Assembly (NCBI GenBank): GCA_045649825.1
Contig: JAZRQO010000010.1
Span: 1 to 21,075, forward strand
Reading direction: 5' to 3'
Source of the DNA: RGIG9115 sp045649825
GTDB lineage: Bacteria > Bacillota > Clostridia > UBA1381
Length of the DNA stretch: 21,075 nt
Of the stretch, positions 8,130 through 16,702 are shown in pieces. A model generated the notes under the pieces. That model ran no database searches. It had not been told where the DNA came from and worked only from the letters and a program-made list of their open reading frames with translations. How positions within the stretch are numbered: the first letter of the stretch is position 1; the number at the start of each line of letters is the position of its first letter. Both the position numbers and the translations under genes were made by a program.

Positions 8130-10361
8130 GTGGAGAACAGTATTTTTGCATACGAAAAATTCCCTCAAACAGCCAACGGAGCCGACGAAATCATTGAACA
8201 GGTAATTGATATTGTTAGCAAAAATAATCCTTCTGCCAACACGGATATGATTTATATTGCATACCGTCTTGCGAAGCATGCCCATAAAAATCAGCTCCGT
8301 AAAAGCGGTGAGCCTTATGTTAATCACCCTGTGCAAATTGCATTCATTGCCGCAAGTATGTCTATGGACGCGGTGGCGATTACCGCCTGCCTGCTCCACG
8401 ACGTTGTGGAAGACACGTACTACAAAACAGAAGATATAAAAGCATTGTTCGGGCCTGAGGTTGCAGAGCTTGTAGACGGCGTTACAAAGCTTACCAAACT
8501 CCAGTATTCAACCCTGGAGGAGCAACAGGTTGAAAATCTGCGTAAGATGTTCCTTGCCATGGCAAAGGACATACGAGTGGTTATTGTAAAGCTTATAGAC
8601 CGCCTTCACAATATGCGCACCCTGGCTTCAATGAAACCCGAAAAACAGCTTGAAAAGGCAAGGGAAACACTTGAAGTATATGCACCCCTTGCACACCGAC
8701 TGGGTATGTCAAAAATCAAGGTTGAGCTTGAGGACCTGGCGCTTAAATATCTTGACCCTGTAGCTTACGAGGAAATCCGTGAAAGCATAAAGCACAAGCG
8801 GAGCGAAAGGGAAGAGTACATCAAAAATATAATGGACGATATCCGTGCCAAGGTAACGGAAGCTGGGATAAAGGGAACTGTAAAGGGAAGAGCAAAGCAC
8901 TTTTACTCCATATTTCGTAAGATGTACACTCAAAATAAGACTATTGACGAAATTTACGACCTGTTTGCAGTAAGAGTTATTGTTGACTCAGTTGCGGACT
9001 GCTATGCAGTGCTTGGTATGGTCCATGAGATGTATACCCCCGTACCTATGAGGGTTAAGGACTATATTGCAATGCCCAAACCCAATATGTATCAGTCACT
9101 GCACACAACCGTAATCGGAACAAGCGGTACTCCTTTTGAAATTCAGATACGTACCTGGGAAATGCACAAGGTTGCGGAAGAAGGTATCGCCGCACACTGG
9201 AAATACAAAGAGGGCGTTTCAGGCGAAACCGCTATGGATTCCAAGCTGGAATGGGTACGTCAGCTCCTTGAAACACAGATGAACAATGTTGACAGTGACG
9301 ACTTTTTGAGTACCCTTAAAATCGACCTTTTTGCAGACGAAGTATTCGTGTTTACTCCCAACGGTAAGGTTATATGCCTGCCTGCTCAGAGTACGGTTAT
9401 AGACTTTGCATTTGCCATCCATTCACAGGTGGGTTATAAAATGAGTGGTGCAAAGGTGAACGGAAAAATTGTTCAGAACAACTATATACTTAAAAACGGT
9501 GAAATCGTTGAAATCCTTGCAAACAACACCCACGGACCAAGCCTTGACTGGCTAAAAATTGTTCGAACAAGCCAGGCAAAGAGCAAAATTAACCAGTGGT
9601 TTAAAAAGCAAAACCGTGACGACAATATTATTCATGGCAAGGAAATGATAGAAAAAGAGCTAAGACGTATGGGATACACCCATGCTCAGCTTTTCCGTGA
9701 CGAATGGGTGGCACGGCTTCTTAAGCGTTACGGATATATGAATATGGACGACCTCTATGCAGGGGTTGGATACGGTGCAGTAACACCTCAGAAAATCCTG
9801 TTAAGGCTTCGTGAAGACTTAAATTCTGAGCTTGCAGAGCTTCGGAAAAGAGAAACTCCCCTTGTGGCTGAGCCCGATTCTCCCAATAAACGAAAAGGCC
9901 CCACAGGTAAAGGAATAATAGTTAAGGGTATCGACAACTGCTTAGTCCGAATAGCAGGCTGCTGCGGGCCTGTTCCCGGCGACGATATAGTTGGTTTTAT
10001 TACCAAAGGAAGAGGCGTTTCCGTTCACAGACGGGACTGCCCTAATATGAACCCTGCAAATCTTTCGGAAGAGGACAAAGCACGGTTTATAGACGTTACC
10101 TGGAGCATTGAGCCTAAAAGCTCCTATGTGGCACATATTCAGATTGAAGCCCATGAACGTGCAGGTATTATGTACGACGTTTCTGCTGTGCTTAACGATA
10201 TGCACATTTCCTGTAAAACAATCAATGCTTTTGTTAATAAAAAGAATATGGCTGTTGTTCAGGCGGGTGTGGAAATCACTAACAAGGAAGAGCTTTCTCA
10301 GGTGCAAAGACGTCTTAATCAGCTTCCCGATGTAGTTAGTGTAACACGTATTTCAAATTAA
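8130..10361 (+). CDS. rel: Bifunctional (p)ppGpp synthetase/hydrolase Rel
   Basis: A 743-residue long RSH protein that makes and degrades the stringent-response alarmone. The start is GTG 8130, 8 bases after AAAGGAG; an in-frame GTG at 8121 would overlap that site. Domains: HD hydrolase with an intact HDVVED (90-95); synthetase with RVKD (308-311, the RXKD form of bifunctional enzymes) and PKPNMYQSLHT (317-326); TGS domain (about 398-460); zinc-finger-like segment with AGCCGPVPGDDI (609-620) and CPN (637-639); C-terminal ACT domain (about 668-743). Both catalytic halves look intact. It lies 34 bases after recJ with no apt gene between them, and 14 bases before yaaA, so it appears cotranscribed with the recombination and gyrase genes. 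Confidence 0.96.
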   Translation: MENSIFAYEKFPQTANGADEIIEQVIDIVSKNNPSANTDMIYIAYRLAKHAHKNQLRKSGEPYVNHPVQIAFIAASMSMDAVAITACLLHDVVEDTYYKTEDIKALFGPEVAELVDGVTKLTKLQYSTLEEQQVENLRKMFLAMAKDIRVVIVKLIDRLHNMRTLASMKPEKQLEKARETLEVYAPLAHRLGMSKIKVELEDLALKYLDPVAYEEIRESIKHKRSEREEYIKNIMDDIRAKVTEAGIKGTVKGRAKHFYSIFRKMYTQNKTIDEIYDLFAVRVIVDSVADCYAVLGMVHEMYTPVPMRVKDYIAMPKPNMYQSLHTTVIGTSGTPFEIQIRTWEMHKVAEEGIAAHWKYKEGVSGETAMDSKLEWVRQLLETQMNNVDSDDFLSTLKIDLFADEVFVFTPNGKVICLPAQSTVIDFAFAIHSQVGYKMSGAKVNGKIVQNNYILKNGEIVEILANNTHGPSLDWLKIVRTSQAKSKINQWFKKQNRDDNIIHGKEMIEKELRRMGYTHAQLFRDEWVARLLKRYGYMNMDDLYAGVGYGAVTPQKILLRLREDLNSELAELRKRETPLVAEPDSPNKRKGPTGKGIIVKGIDNCLVRIAGCCGPVPGDDIVGFITKGRGVSVHRRDCPNMNPANLSEEDKARFIDVTWSIEPKSSYVAHIQIEAHERAGIMYDVSAVLNDMHISCKTINAFVNKKNMAVVQAGVEITNKEELSQVQRRLNQLPDVVSVTRISN

Positions 10362-10375
10362 AAGGAGTTCCCATA

Positions 10376-10591
10376 ATGGAAATCAGTATAACAGGTGAGT
10401 TTATAAAGCTAGACCAGCTTCTGAAATTTGCCAATGTTGCGGAAAGCGGCGGTATGGCAAAGGAAATGATTTTAGACGAAATCGTAAGCGTAAACGGAGA
10501 TATTTGCACAATGCGAGGCAAAAAAATCCGGAGCGGAGATTTAGTAACGGTTGATTTCGAGGACGAAACAATAGATATAAAGGTTCTGTAA
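10376..10591 (+). CDS. yaaA: S4-domain RNA-binding protein YaaA
   Basis: A 71-residue S4-like protein of the YaaA/YbcJ family. The pattern ITGEFIKLDQLLKFANVAES, then a conserved MILDEIVSVNGDICTMRGKKIRSGDLV segment (two parts, residues about 31-57), is the alpha-L RNA-binding fold typical of the small gene found between dnaN and recF in Firmicutes. The precise role is unknown; an association with ribosome assembly has been proposed for relatives. An AAAGGAG site precedes the ATG, and recF starts 2 bases after its stop. Here the upstream neighbour is rel, not dnaN. Confidence 0.9.
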   Translation: MEISITGEFIKLDQLLKFANVAESGGMAKEMILDEIVSVNGDICTMRGKKIRSGDLVTVDFEDETIDIKVL

Positions 10592-10593
10592 TT

Positions 10594-11682
10594 ATGTATG
10601 TAAAAACCATTAAGCTTCAGAATTTCAGAAACTATAAAGGTCAGACAATAGAATTTTCAAAAAATACAAATATTCTCTGCGGCAATAATGCCAACGGGAA
10701 AACAAATATTCTTGAAGCCGTACATCTTTTTGCCTACGGCAAGAGCCACCGCTCAAAAAGCGACTCGGAAATGATACGGTTCGGGGAAGAGGCGGCAAAG
10801 GTTTCAATAACCTTTGAAAATAAAGGACGGGATTTTACGGGAGAGATTATACTTTCCCAGAACGGGAAAAAAACCGTTAAGGTAAATAACGTACCCATTA
10901 AAAAGTTAAGCCGCTTGATGAGTTATTTCCACGCCGTTCTGTTCTCCCCCGACGACCTGGTGCTTGTTAAAGGCTCGCCGTCAGCACGACGGAGATTTAT
11001 GGACGCATCCCTATGCAGGCTTTATCCTGCATACTTTGCAGCACTTTCAGAGTTTAAAACAGTAGCAACGGAAAAAAACAACCTTCTTCGTCAGATTAGA
11101 AAGAAGGGCAAATACCAAGACGATTATTTATCTGTATGGAATGAACGTCTTGCCGTCGTGTGCGAAAAAATCATGAGCTACCGAAAGGACTACTGCGAAG
11201 AAATTGCCCAATTTGCCGCAAAAATTCAGTCGGAGATTTCGGATGAAGTTCTCCGTGCCGCTTATGAGCCAAGCCTTAAAGTGAGTACAACGGAAGAAAT
11301 ATTTGAATTTCTTGAGGCAGGACAGAAGCGTGAAATTGATAACGGGTCAATGTGCTGGGGAATTCAGAGAGATGATATTTCCCTTCATATAGGCGACCTT
11401 GACGCCCGTGAATATGCCTCGCAGGGTCAGCAGCGTACCACTGCACTGTCTCTTCGTATAGCCGAAGCTGACTATATATTTGAAAAAACAGGGGAGTACC
11501 CCGTACTTCTCTTAGACGATATATTCTCGGAGCTTGATATAAAACGGAGAATGTATTTGTGGCAGAAGATAATAGACAAGCAAGTGATTATAACCTGCAC
11601 CGATACAGACTTTTTTGAAAATACCAACTGTGCAAAGCTTTTCCGCGTTGCAGACTGCAGCGTGGTTGAGGAAAAAATTTAA
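10594..11682 (+). CDS. recF: DNA replication and repair protein RecF
   Basis: A 362-residue SMC-like ATPase of usual RecF length that loads RecA at gaps with RecO and RecR. Motifs: Walker A GNNANGKT (30-37), conserved SPDDLVLVKGSPSARRRF (118-135), ABC-type signature SQGQQRT (276-282), and Walker B LLLDDIFSELD (305-315), followed by the D-loop. The start ATG is 2 bases after yaaA, implying translational coupling. Its stop codon overlaps the ribosome site of remB. Confidence 0.96.
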   Translation: MYVKTIKLQNFRNYKGQTIEFSKNTNILCGNNANGKTNILEAVHLFAYGKSHRSKSDSEMIRFGEEAAKVSITFENKGRDFTGEIILSQNGKKTVKVNNVPIKKLSRLMSYFHAVLFSPDDLVLVKGSPSARRRFMDASLCRLYPAYFAALSEFKTVATEKNNLLRQIRKKGKYQDDYLSVWNERLAVVCEKIMSYRKDYCEEIAQFAAKIQSEISDEVLRAAYEPSLKVSTTEEIFEFLEAGQKREIDNGSMCWGIQRDDISLHIGDLDAREYASQGQQRTTALSLRIAEADYIFEKTGEYPVLLLDDIFSELDIKRRMYLWQKIIDKQVIITCTDTDFFENTNCAKLFRVADCSVVEEKI

Positions 11683-11695
11683 GGAGGAGAGCCAT

Positions 11696-11959
11696 TTGTA
11701 TCTTCATCTAGGTAACAACTTTACTGTTAATACCGACGATATTATCGGTATATTTGATATGGACAACACCACCGTCTCTAAGCGCGGACGAAGCTTTCTT
11801 CCCGATGCGGAGCGAAAAGGTATTGTGATAAACGCGTCCGAGGACTTACCAAAATCGTTTATCATAACAAAAAACTGTGTATATATTTCGTCGATTTCCA
11901 CCCAAACGCTTTATAAGCGAACGAAATCGACAAGGATAATAGATGAATTAGTTCAGTGA
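11696..11959 (+). CDS. remB: RemB (YaaB) family, DUF370 regulatory protein
   Basis: An 87-residue DUF370 protein. The start is TTG 11696, 6 bases after AAGGAGGAG (11681-11689); a longer in-frame ATG inside recF would give a non-conserved 27-residue extension. The family hallmark is MYLHLGNNFTVNTDDIIGIF (1-20) with DMDNTTVSK (21-29). DUF370 proteins such as RemA of Bacillus are DNA-binding regulators of matrix genes; the RemB branch sits between recF and gyrB and its function is less clear. It overlaps no other gene; gyrB begins 17 bases after its stop. Confidence 0.9.
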   Translation: MYLHLGNNFTVNTDDIIGIFDMDNTTVSKRGRSFLPDAERKGIVINASEDLPKSFIITKNCVYISSISTQTLYKRTKSTRIIDELVQ

Positions 11960-11976
11960 AAGGAACAGATATTGAT

Positions 11977-13902
11977 ATGAGTATGGAAAAAATCGAAACA
12001 AAGTACGACGAAAATCAAATCCAGGTGCTTGAGGGTCTGGACGCCGTAAGAAAAAGACCGGGTATGTATATCGGCTCAACCTCTGCGGCAGGTCTCCACC
12101 ACCTCGTATACGAGATTGTGGACAACTCCATTGACGAAGCACTTGCCGGCTACTGTACGGAAATAAAGGTGGATATTAACCCCGACAACTCCGTTACCGT
12201 AACCGACAATGGACGAGGTATACCCGTTGGTATTCATCCCCAGCAGGGAATACCCACCGTTGAGGTCGTTCTCACCATTCTCCATGCAGGCGGTAAGTTC
12301 GGCGGCGGCGGATACAAGGTATCAGGCGGTCTTCACGGCGTGGGTTCATCAGTTGTTAATGCTCTTTCCGAAAAGCTTGAGGTTGAAGTTTCCGACGGTG
12401 AGCACGTTCACTATCAGAGCTACGAACGTGGTAAGCCTACCTGTGCTCTTAAAGTAATCGGCGACACAACGGCAACAGGTACAAAGATTACATTTAAGCC
12501 CGACCCCGAAATTTTTGAAACACTTATTTTTGACTATGACGTGCTTCACAAAAGACTTCGTGAGCAGGCATACCTTAACCGAGGCGTAAAAATTATTTTC
12601 TCCGACCTTCGCGACGCAAACAGGGAGCCTGTTATACTCCATGCCGAGGGTGGTATAACCGAGTATGTTACCTACCTCAATAAAGCAAAGGATGCACTTC
12701 ACGACGACGTTATATACTTTGAAGCGAAGCGTAAGGATATGGAAGTGGAAGTTGCAATGCAATACACAACCGCATACAACGAAACCATAATGAGCTTTGC
12801 AAACAACATTCACACCATTGACGGCGGTATGCACGAAACAGGCTTTAAATCAGGTCTTACCCGTGTTATAAACGACTATGCACGTAAATATAATTTCCTT
12901 AAAGAAAAGGATCAGAACTTAACAGGCGAGGACACGAGAGAGGGCCTCACTGCAGTTATCAGCGTTAAGGTAACGGAAGCACAGTTTGAAGGGCAGACAA
13001 AAACCAAGCTTGGTAACAGCGGTGCGAGAACGCTTGTAGAAAACGCTCTAAATGACAAGCTTGCGGCATACCTTGAAGAAAATCCAAAGCTTGCTAAAAC
13101 AATTATAGAAAAAATACTTATGGCATCAAGAGCAAGAGAAGCCGCTAAAAGAGCAAGAGAGAGTGCGCGAAACGAAAAAAATGCAACAAGCTCATCACTA
13201 CTCGGTAAGCTTGCACGCTGCACGGATGAGAACACCGATTATGCAGAGCTATATATCGTCGAGGGTGACTCGGCAGGTGGTTCTGCAAAGCAGGGACGAA
13301 ACAGACGTTTCCAGGCAATTCTCCCTCTTTGGGGTAAAATGCTGAACGTAGAAAAATCACGAATTGATAAGGTATATTCCAACGAAAAGCTTTTGCCCAT
13401 TATTCAGGCATTGGGTGCCGGTATCGGAAACGATATGGATATGTCAAAGCTCCGCTACGGTAAGGTTGTTATAATGGCAGATGCCGACGTTGACGGTCAG
13501 CACATACGAACTCTGCTTCTTACATTCTTCTTCCGTCATATGCGTCCCCTTATAGATGAAGGTCACGTCTATATTGCCCAGCCGCCGCTATTTAAGGTGT
13601 TCAAGGGCAAGAACAAAAACTATGAAGAACGCTTTGCTTTCTCTGACGAAGAAAGAGATATGCTTCTGGCAGAGATGGGACCGGGTGCAAAGGTACAGCG
13701 ATATAAAGGTCTTGGTGAAATGGACCCCGAAGAGCTTTGGGAAACAACAATGGACCCCGAAAAGCGTACCATGCTCCGCGTTGAAGTAGAGGACGCACAG
13801 CTTGCAGACGAAACCTTTACAATCCTTATGGGAGAAAAGGTAGAGCCACGACGTGAATTCATAGAAAAGCACGCTAAATATGTATCTAATCTTGATATAT
13901 AA
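11977..13902 (+). CDS. gyrB: DNA gyrase subunit B
   Basis: A 641-residue type IIA topoisomerase ATPase subunit that introduces negative supercoils with GyrA. The GHKL ATPase domain shows EIVDNSIDEALAG (46-58), DNGRGIPVG (77-85) and GGLHGVGSSVVNALS (117-131), followed by the transducer domain and QTKTKLGN. The TOPRIM domain has EGDSAGGSAKQGR beginning at Glu429 and DADVDG (502, 504 and 506 as metal-binding acids). The C-terminal GyrB motif includes QRYKGLGEMDPEELWETTM. ATG 11977 is preferred; an in-frame GTG at 11956 overlaps the end of remB. gyrA does not follow: a terminator and a convergent gene end the unit. ParE is an alternative, but the recF-remB context favours GyrB. Confidence 0.95.
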   Translation: MSMEKIETKYDENQIQVLEGLDAVRKRPGMYIGSTSAAGLHHLVYEIVDNSIDEALAGYCTEIKVDINPDNSVTVTDNGRGIPVGIHPQQGIPTVEVVLTILHAGGKFGGGGYKVSGGLHGVGSSVVNALSEKLEVEVSDGEHVHYQSYERGKPTCALKVIGDTTATGTKITFKPDPEIFETLIFDYDVLHKRLREQAYLNRGVKIIFSDLRDANREPVILHAEGGITEYVTYLNKAKDALHDDVIYFEAKRKDMEVEVAMQYTTAYNETIMSFANNIHTIDGGMHETGFKSGLTRVINDYARKYNFLKEKDQNLTGEDTREGLTAVISVKVTEAQFEGQTKTKLGNSGARTLVENALNDKLAAYLEENPKLAKTIIEKILMASRAREAAKRARESARNEKNATSSSLLGKLARCTDENTDYAELYIVEGDSAGGSAKQGRNRRFQAILPLWGKMLNVEKSRIDKVYSNEKLLPIIQALGAGIGNDMDMSKLRYGKVVIMADADVDGQHIRTLLLTFFFRHMRPLIDEGHVYIAQPPLFKVFKGKNKNYEERFAFSDEERDMLLAEMGPGAKVQRYKGLGEMDPEELWETTMDPEKRTMLRVEVEDAQLADETFTILMGEKVEPRREFIEKHAKYVSNLDI

Positions 13903-13924
13903 CTTTATTATAACATAAAAGTAT

Positions 13925-13960
13925 ACCGGCACCGAATTAACATCTTCAGTGCCGGTTTTT
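13925..13960 (+). terminator. Intrinsic terminator of the recJ-gyrB unit
   Basis: 8-bp GC-rich stem ACCGGCAC (13925-13932) with GTGCCGGT (13949-13956), 16-base loop, then TTTTT. Its 3' end overlaps the stop codon of the convergent radical SAM gene (13959-13961). On the minus strand it is followed by ATACTTTTA and may work in both directions. Confidence 0.85.
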
Positions 13961-14837
13961 AAATTCCTTCAATATTAAAATCAGGTATAAAGCTCTCGCT
14001 TTGCGTTCCTTCCTCCTGAACAAAGGCTTCCTCTACTCCGATTGACAATGCATAGTCGATAACCTGATCATATTCATTCTCTGTCACCTTGCGGTTTATT
14101 TCAGGGAAATTTTCCATATTTATAGGTGTGTACTGATTCATAATACTCAGTACAACACTATTTCCATACTTTTTGAAAATATACTCTACTATTCTTTTTG
14201 CTTCCGAAGTATATCCGGGAAGTATCATATGCCGTACTATAACGCCTTTTGTCATTATACCGCGGCTATCATAAACAGGTTTACCCGTCTGCTTTACCAT
14301 TTGTTCAATTGCTGCCTTTGCCGCTTCGGGATAATTTCTTGCATTTGAATATTTCTCTGCTGTTTCAAAGCTCCAATACTTAAAATCCGCAAGGAAAATA
14401 TCAACGTATCCATCAAGTACCTTTATACTGTCCACGTTTATAAAACTGCTTGTATTAAAAACTATGGGGATTTCAATGCCGTTTGCCTTTGCTGCTTTTA
14501 TAGCTTCAATTATCTGCGGAATAAAATGGTCCCCTGTAACAAGGTTTATATTATTTGCATTTTTCTCCTGTAGCTCAAGGAAAATTTCTGCAAGTCTTTG
14601 AGTTGTTATTTCTTTACCTACTTTTCCTATAGATATACTCTTATTTTGACAGTATACACACTTTAAACTGCATCCCGAAAAGAAAACTGTTCCTGAACCT
14701 TCCTCTCCCGAAATACATGGCTCCTCCCACATATGAAGTGAGGCACGGGCAGCTTTTATAGTGTCACCTTCACCGCAGTAACCCACGCCAAAACTCCTGT
14801 CAACTCCGCATTTACGGGGACATAACATACATTCCAT
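13959..14837 (-). CDS. PflX-like radical SAM protein
   Basis: A 292-residue radical SAM protein. The SAM-cluster motif C56-x3-C60-x2-C63 lies in SGCSLKCVYC, and an N-terminal CMLCPRKCG motif (Cys3, Cys6, Cys10) with Cys21 is typical of the PflX subgroup (COG1313) related to pyruvate-formate-lyase activases. Start ATG 14837 has AAAGGTGAT upstream. No glycyl radical enzyme gene is adjacent, so the substrate is unknown. It follows the hydrogenase genes on the same strand but is separated by a terminator and has its own promoter, so a functional link to hydrogenase is not shown. 'Activase-like' is the safest description. Confidence 0.85.
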   Translation of the reverse strand: MECMLCPRKCGVDRSFGVGYCGEGDTIKAARASLHMWEEPCISGEEGSGTVFFSGCSLKCVYCQNKSISIGKVGKEITTQRLAEIFLELQEKNANNINLVTGDHFIPQIIEAIKAAKANGIEIPIVFNTSSFINVDSIKVLDGYVDIFLADFKYWSFETAEKYSNARNYPEAAKAAIEQMVKQTGKPVYDSRGIMTKGVIVRHMILPGYTSEAKRIVEYIFKKYGNSVVLSIMNQYTPINMENFPEINRKVTENEYDQVIDYALSIGVEEAFVQEEGTQSESFIPDFNIEGI

Positions 14838-14852
14838 AAAATCACCTTTAAA

Positions 14853-14881
14853 ATTATACCAAAACTATAAATAAAAGTCAA
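14853..14881 (-). promoter_or_regulatory. Sigma-A promoter of the PflX-like gene
   Basis: Minus strand -35 TTGACT (14876-14881), 17-base spacer and perfect -10 TATAAT (14853-14858) with extended TGG. The start is expected about 7 bases before the ribosome site AAAGGTG, so the leader is very short. Confidence 0.8.
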
Positions 14882-14896
14882 TGTTTATATATTGAT

Positions 14897-14930
14897 ATAC
14901 AAAACCGCCTCACTTTAAAAGTGAGGCGGT
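14897..14930 (-). terminator. Terminator of the hydrogenase operon
   Basis: A GC-rich 10-bp stem ACCGCCTCAC (14904-14913) with GTGAGGCGGT (14921-14930), extendable through the AT loop, begins 9 bases after the hndD stop. On the minus strand it is followed by TTTTG. It separates hndD from the promoter of the next gene. Confidence 0.88.
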
Positions 14931-14939
14931 CATTATTAA

Positions 14940-16679
14940 TTAGAACTTAGGTCTTGCAACATAATTTGTATGAAGAAGCTTATGTGATTTATGTGAGCCG
15001 GGCTTTTCGAGGAAGTCACTGTAAAGGAGCTTGATGTCGGGGTTTTCGTGGCTCTTTCTGAGAGGTGAGTTAGCATCCTCTGTGTAGAGAGCCTTTGCTC
15101 TTTCTGCCTTTACATCGTGGTCCATATAGTCCTTAGCTGTGCAGATAGGCTGTCCGCCACCTGTTACACAACCGCCGGGGCAAGCCATAACTTCAATAAA
15201 CTCGTATGACTTCTCACCGCTTCTTATGCTATCGAGAAGCTTTCTTGCATTACCAAGACCGTGAGCAACTGCAATTCTGATATCCTTGCCTGCAATATTG
15301 AGAGTTGCTTCTTTGATACCTTCTGTACCACGAACCATCTCGTAATCAATCTTATCAATTGACTTGCCTTCAAGGATTTCTGCAACTGTTCTGAGTGCTG
15401 CTTCCATAACACCGCCTGTAGCACCGAAGATAACGCCTGCACCTGTTGCTTCTTCAAAGGGAGCGTCAAACTTCTCGTCGGGAAGCTGAGCGAACTTAAT
15501 ACCTGACTGCTTAATCATCTTTGCAAGCTCTCTTGTTGAGATAACTGCATCAACGTCACGAAGGTTATTAACTTCCATTTCTTCTCTTGAAGATTCAAAC
15601 TTCTTAGCTACGCAAGGCATAACTGATACTACAAACATCTTTGCAGGATCAATGTTATTCTTTTCTGCATAGTAAGACTTCAAAATAGCTCCAAACATCT
15701 GGTGAGGTGACTTACAGCTTGAAAGGTTGTCAAGAAAATCGGGGAACTCATGTTCACAGAATTTAACCCAACCGGGGCTGCAAGATGTGATAAGGGGAAG
15801 CTTACCGCCATTCTGAATTCTGTCTAAAAGCTCTGTTCCTTCTTCCATAATTGTAAGGTCGGCACCTGTATCTGTGTCGAATACCTTATCAAAGCCAAGT
15901 CTTCTGAGAGCTGCAGCCATTTTACCTGTAACAGGTGTTCCCATTTCAAAGCCGAACTCTTCACCAAGAGCTGCTCTTACTGCGGGAGCTGTCTGAACGA
16001 TAACGTACTTATCGGGGTCTGCGATTGCATCGAATACTACCTGAGTGCTGTCTTTTTCTTTAAGAGCGCCAACAGGACAAGCAGCAATACACTGACCGCA
16101 GTTTACACAGTTTGTTTCTGCAAGAGGCTTATTGAAAGCACTTGCAATTGTTGTTTTGAAGCCACGCTCTGTAGCATCAATTGCACCAACTGTCTGAACG
16201 TCTTTACATACGTTTACGCAACGACGGCAAAGTACGCACTTATTGTTATCTCTTACGATTGAAGGTGAAAGGTCGTCGATTGCATATTCGCTCATTTCGC
16301 CTTCGTATCTGATACTGTCAACACCGAGCTCTTCTGCAAGAGTCTGAAGCTCACAGTTTTTGTTTCTTACACATGTAAGACATTTTCTGTCGTGATTTGA
16401 AAGTAAAAGCTCAAGCGTAGATTTTCTTGCTTCCTTTACCTTTGGTGAATGTGTAAGAACTTCCATTCCTTCAGATACAGGATATACACAAGCAGCCTGG
16501 AGAGCTCTTGCGCCTTTAATTTCAACAACGCACATTCTGCATGAGCCGGTAACTGATGCATCCTTCAGATAACAAAGTGTAGGAATATCAATACCAACCT
16601 CACGAGCAGCTTCAAGAATTGTATAACCGGCAGGAACGCTTACTTCCTGACCGTTAATTTTTAAATTTACCATATCCAT
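14940..16679 (-). CDS. hndD: [FeFe]-hydrogenase catalytic subunit (HndD/HydA type)
   Basis: A 579-residue group A [FeFe]-hydrogenase catalytic subunit that interconverts protons and H2. N-terminal plant-type [2Fe-2S] domain ligands are Cys36, Cys47, Cys50 and Cys64. The His-Cys [4Fe-4S] site is His96, Cys100, Cys103 and Cys109. Two ferredoxin clusters use Cys148/151/154/158 and Cys191/194/197/201. H-cluster motifs are TSCSPGW (Cys300), MPCVAKKFE (Cys356) and EVMACPGGCVTGGGQ (Cys500, Cys504). All expected ligands are present, and the length fits the bifurcating HydABC/HndABCD enzymes, which couple H2 to NADH plus ferredoxin. It is last in the operon, 23 bases after hndC. H-cluster maturases (HydEFG) are not in the window. 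Confidence 0.95.
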   Translation of the reverse strand: MDMVNLKINGQEVSVPAGYTILEAAREVGIDIPTLCYLKDASVTGSCRMCVVEIKGARALQAACVYPVSEGMEVLTHSPKVKEARKSTLELLLSNHDRKCLTCVRNKNCELQTLAEELGVDSIRYEGEMSEYAIDDLSPSIVRDNNKCVLCRRCVNVCKDVQTVGAIDATERGFKTTIASAFNKPLAETNCVNCGQCIAACPVGALKEKDSTQVVFDAIADPDKYVIVQTAPAVRAALGEEFGFEMGTPVTGKMAAALRRLGFDKVFDTDTGADLTIMEEGTELLDRIQNGGKLPLITSCSPGWVKFCEHEFPDFLDNLSSCKSPHQMFGAILKSYYAEKNNIDPAKMFVVSVMPCVAKKFESSREEMEVNNLRDVDAVISTRELAKMIKQSGIKFAQLPDEKFDAPFEEATGAGVIFGATGGVMEAALRTVAEILEGKSIDKIDYEMVRGTEGIKEATLNIAGKDIRIAVAHGLGNARKLLDSIRSGEKSYEFIEVMACPGGCVTGGGQPICTAKDYMDHDVKAERAKALYTEDANSPLRKSHENPDIKLLYSDFLEKPGSHKSHKLLHTNYVARPKF

Positions 16680-16702
16680 TATGCTCTGTTCATCCTTTCA
16701 AC

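Noticed and set aside
12349..12834. 161-codon open frame antisense to gyrB
   Set aside because: Shadow of the strongly conserved gyrB frame; no ribosome site or family match.
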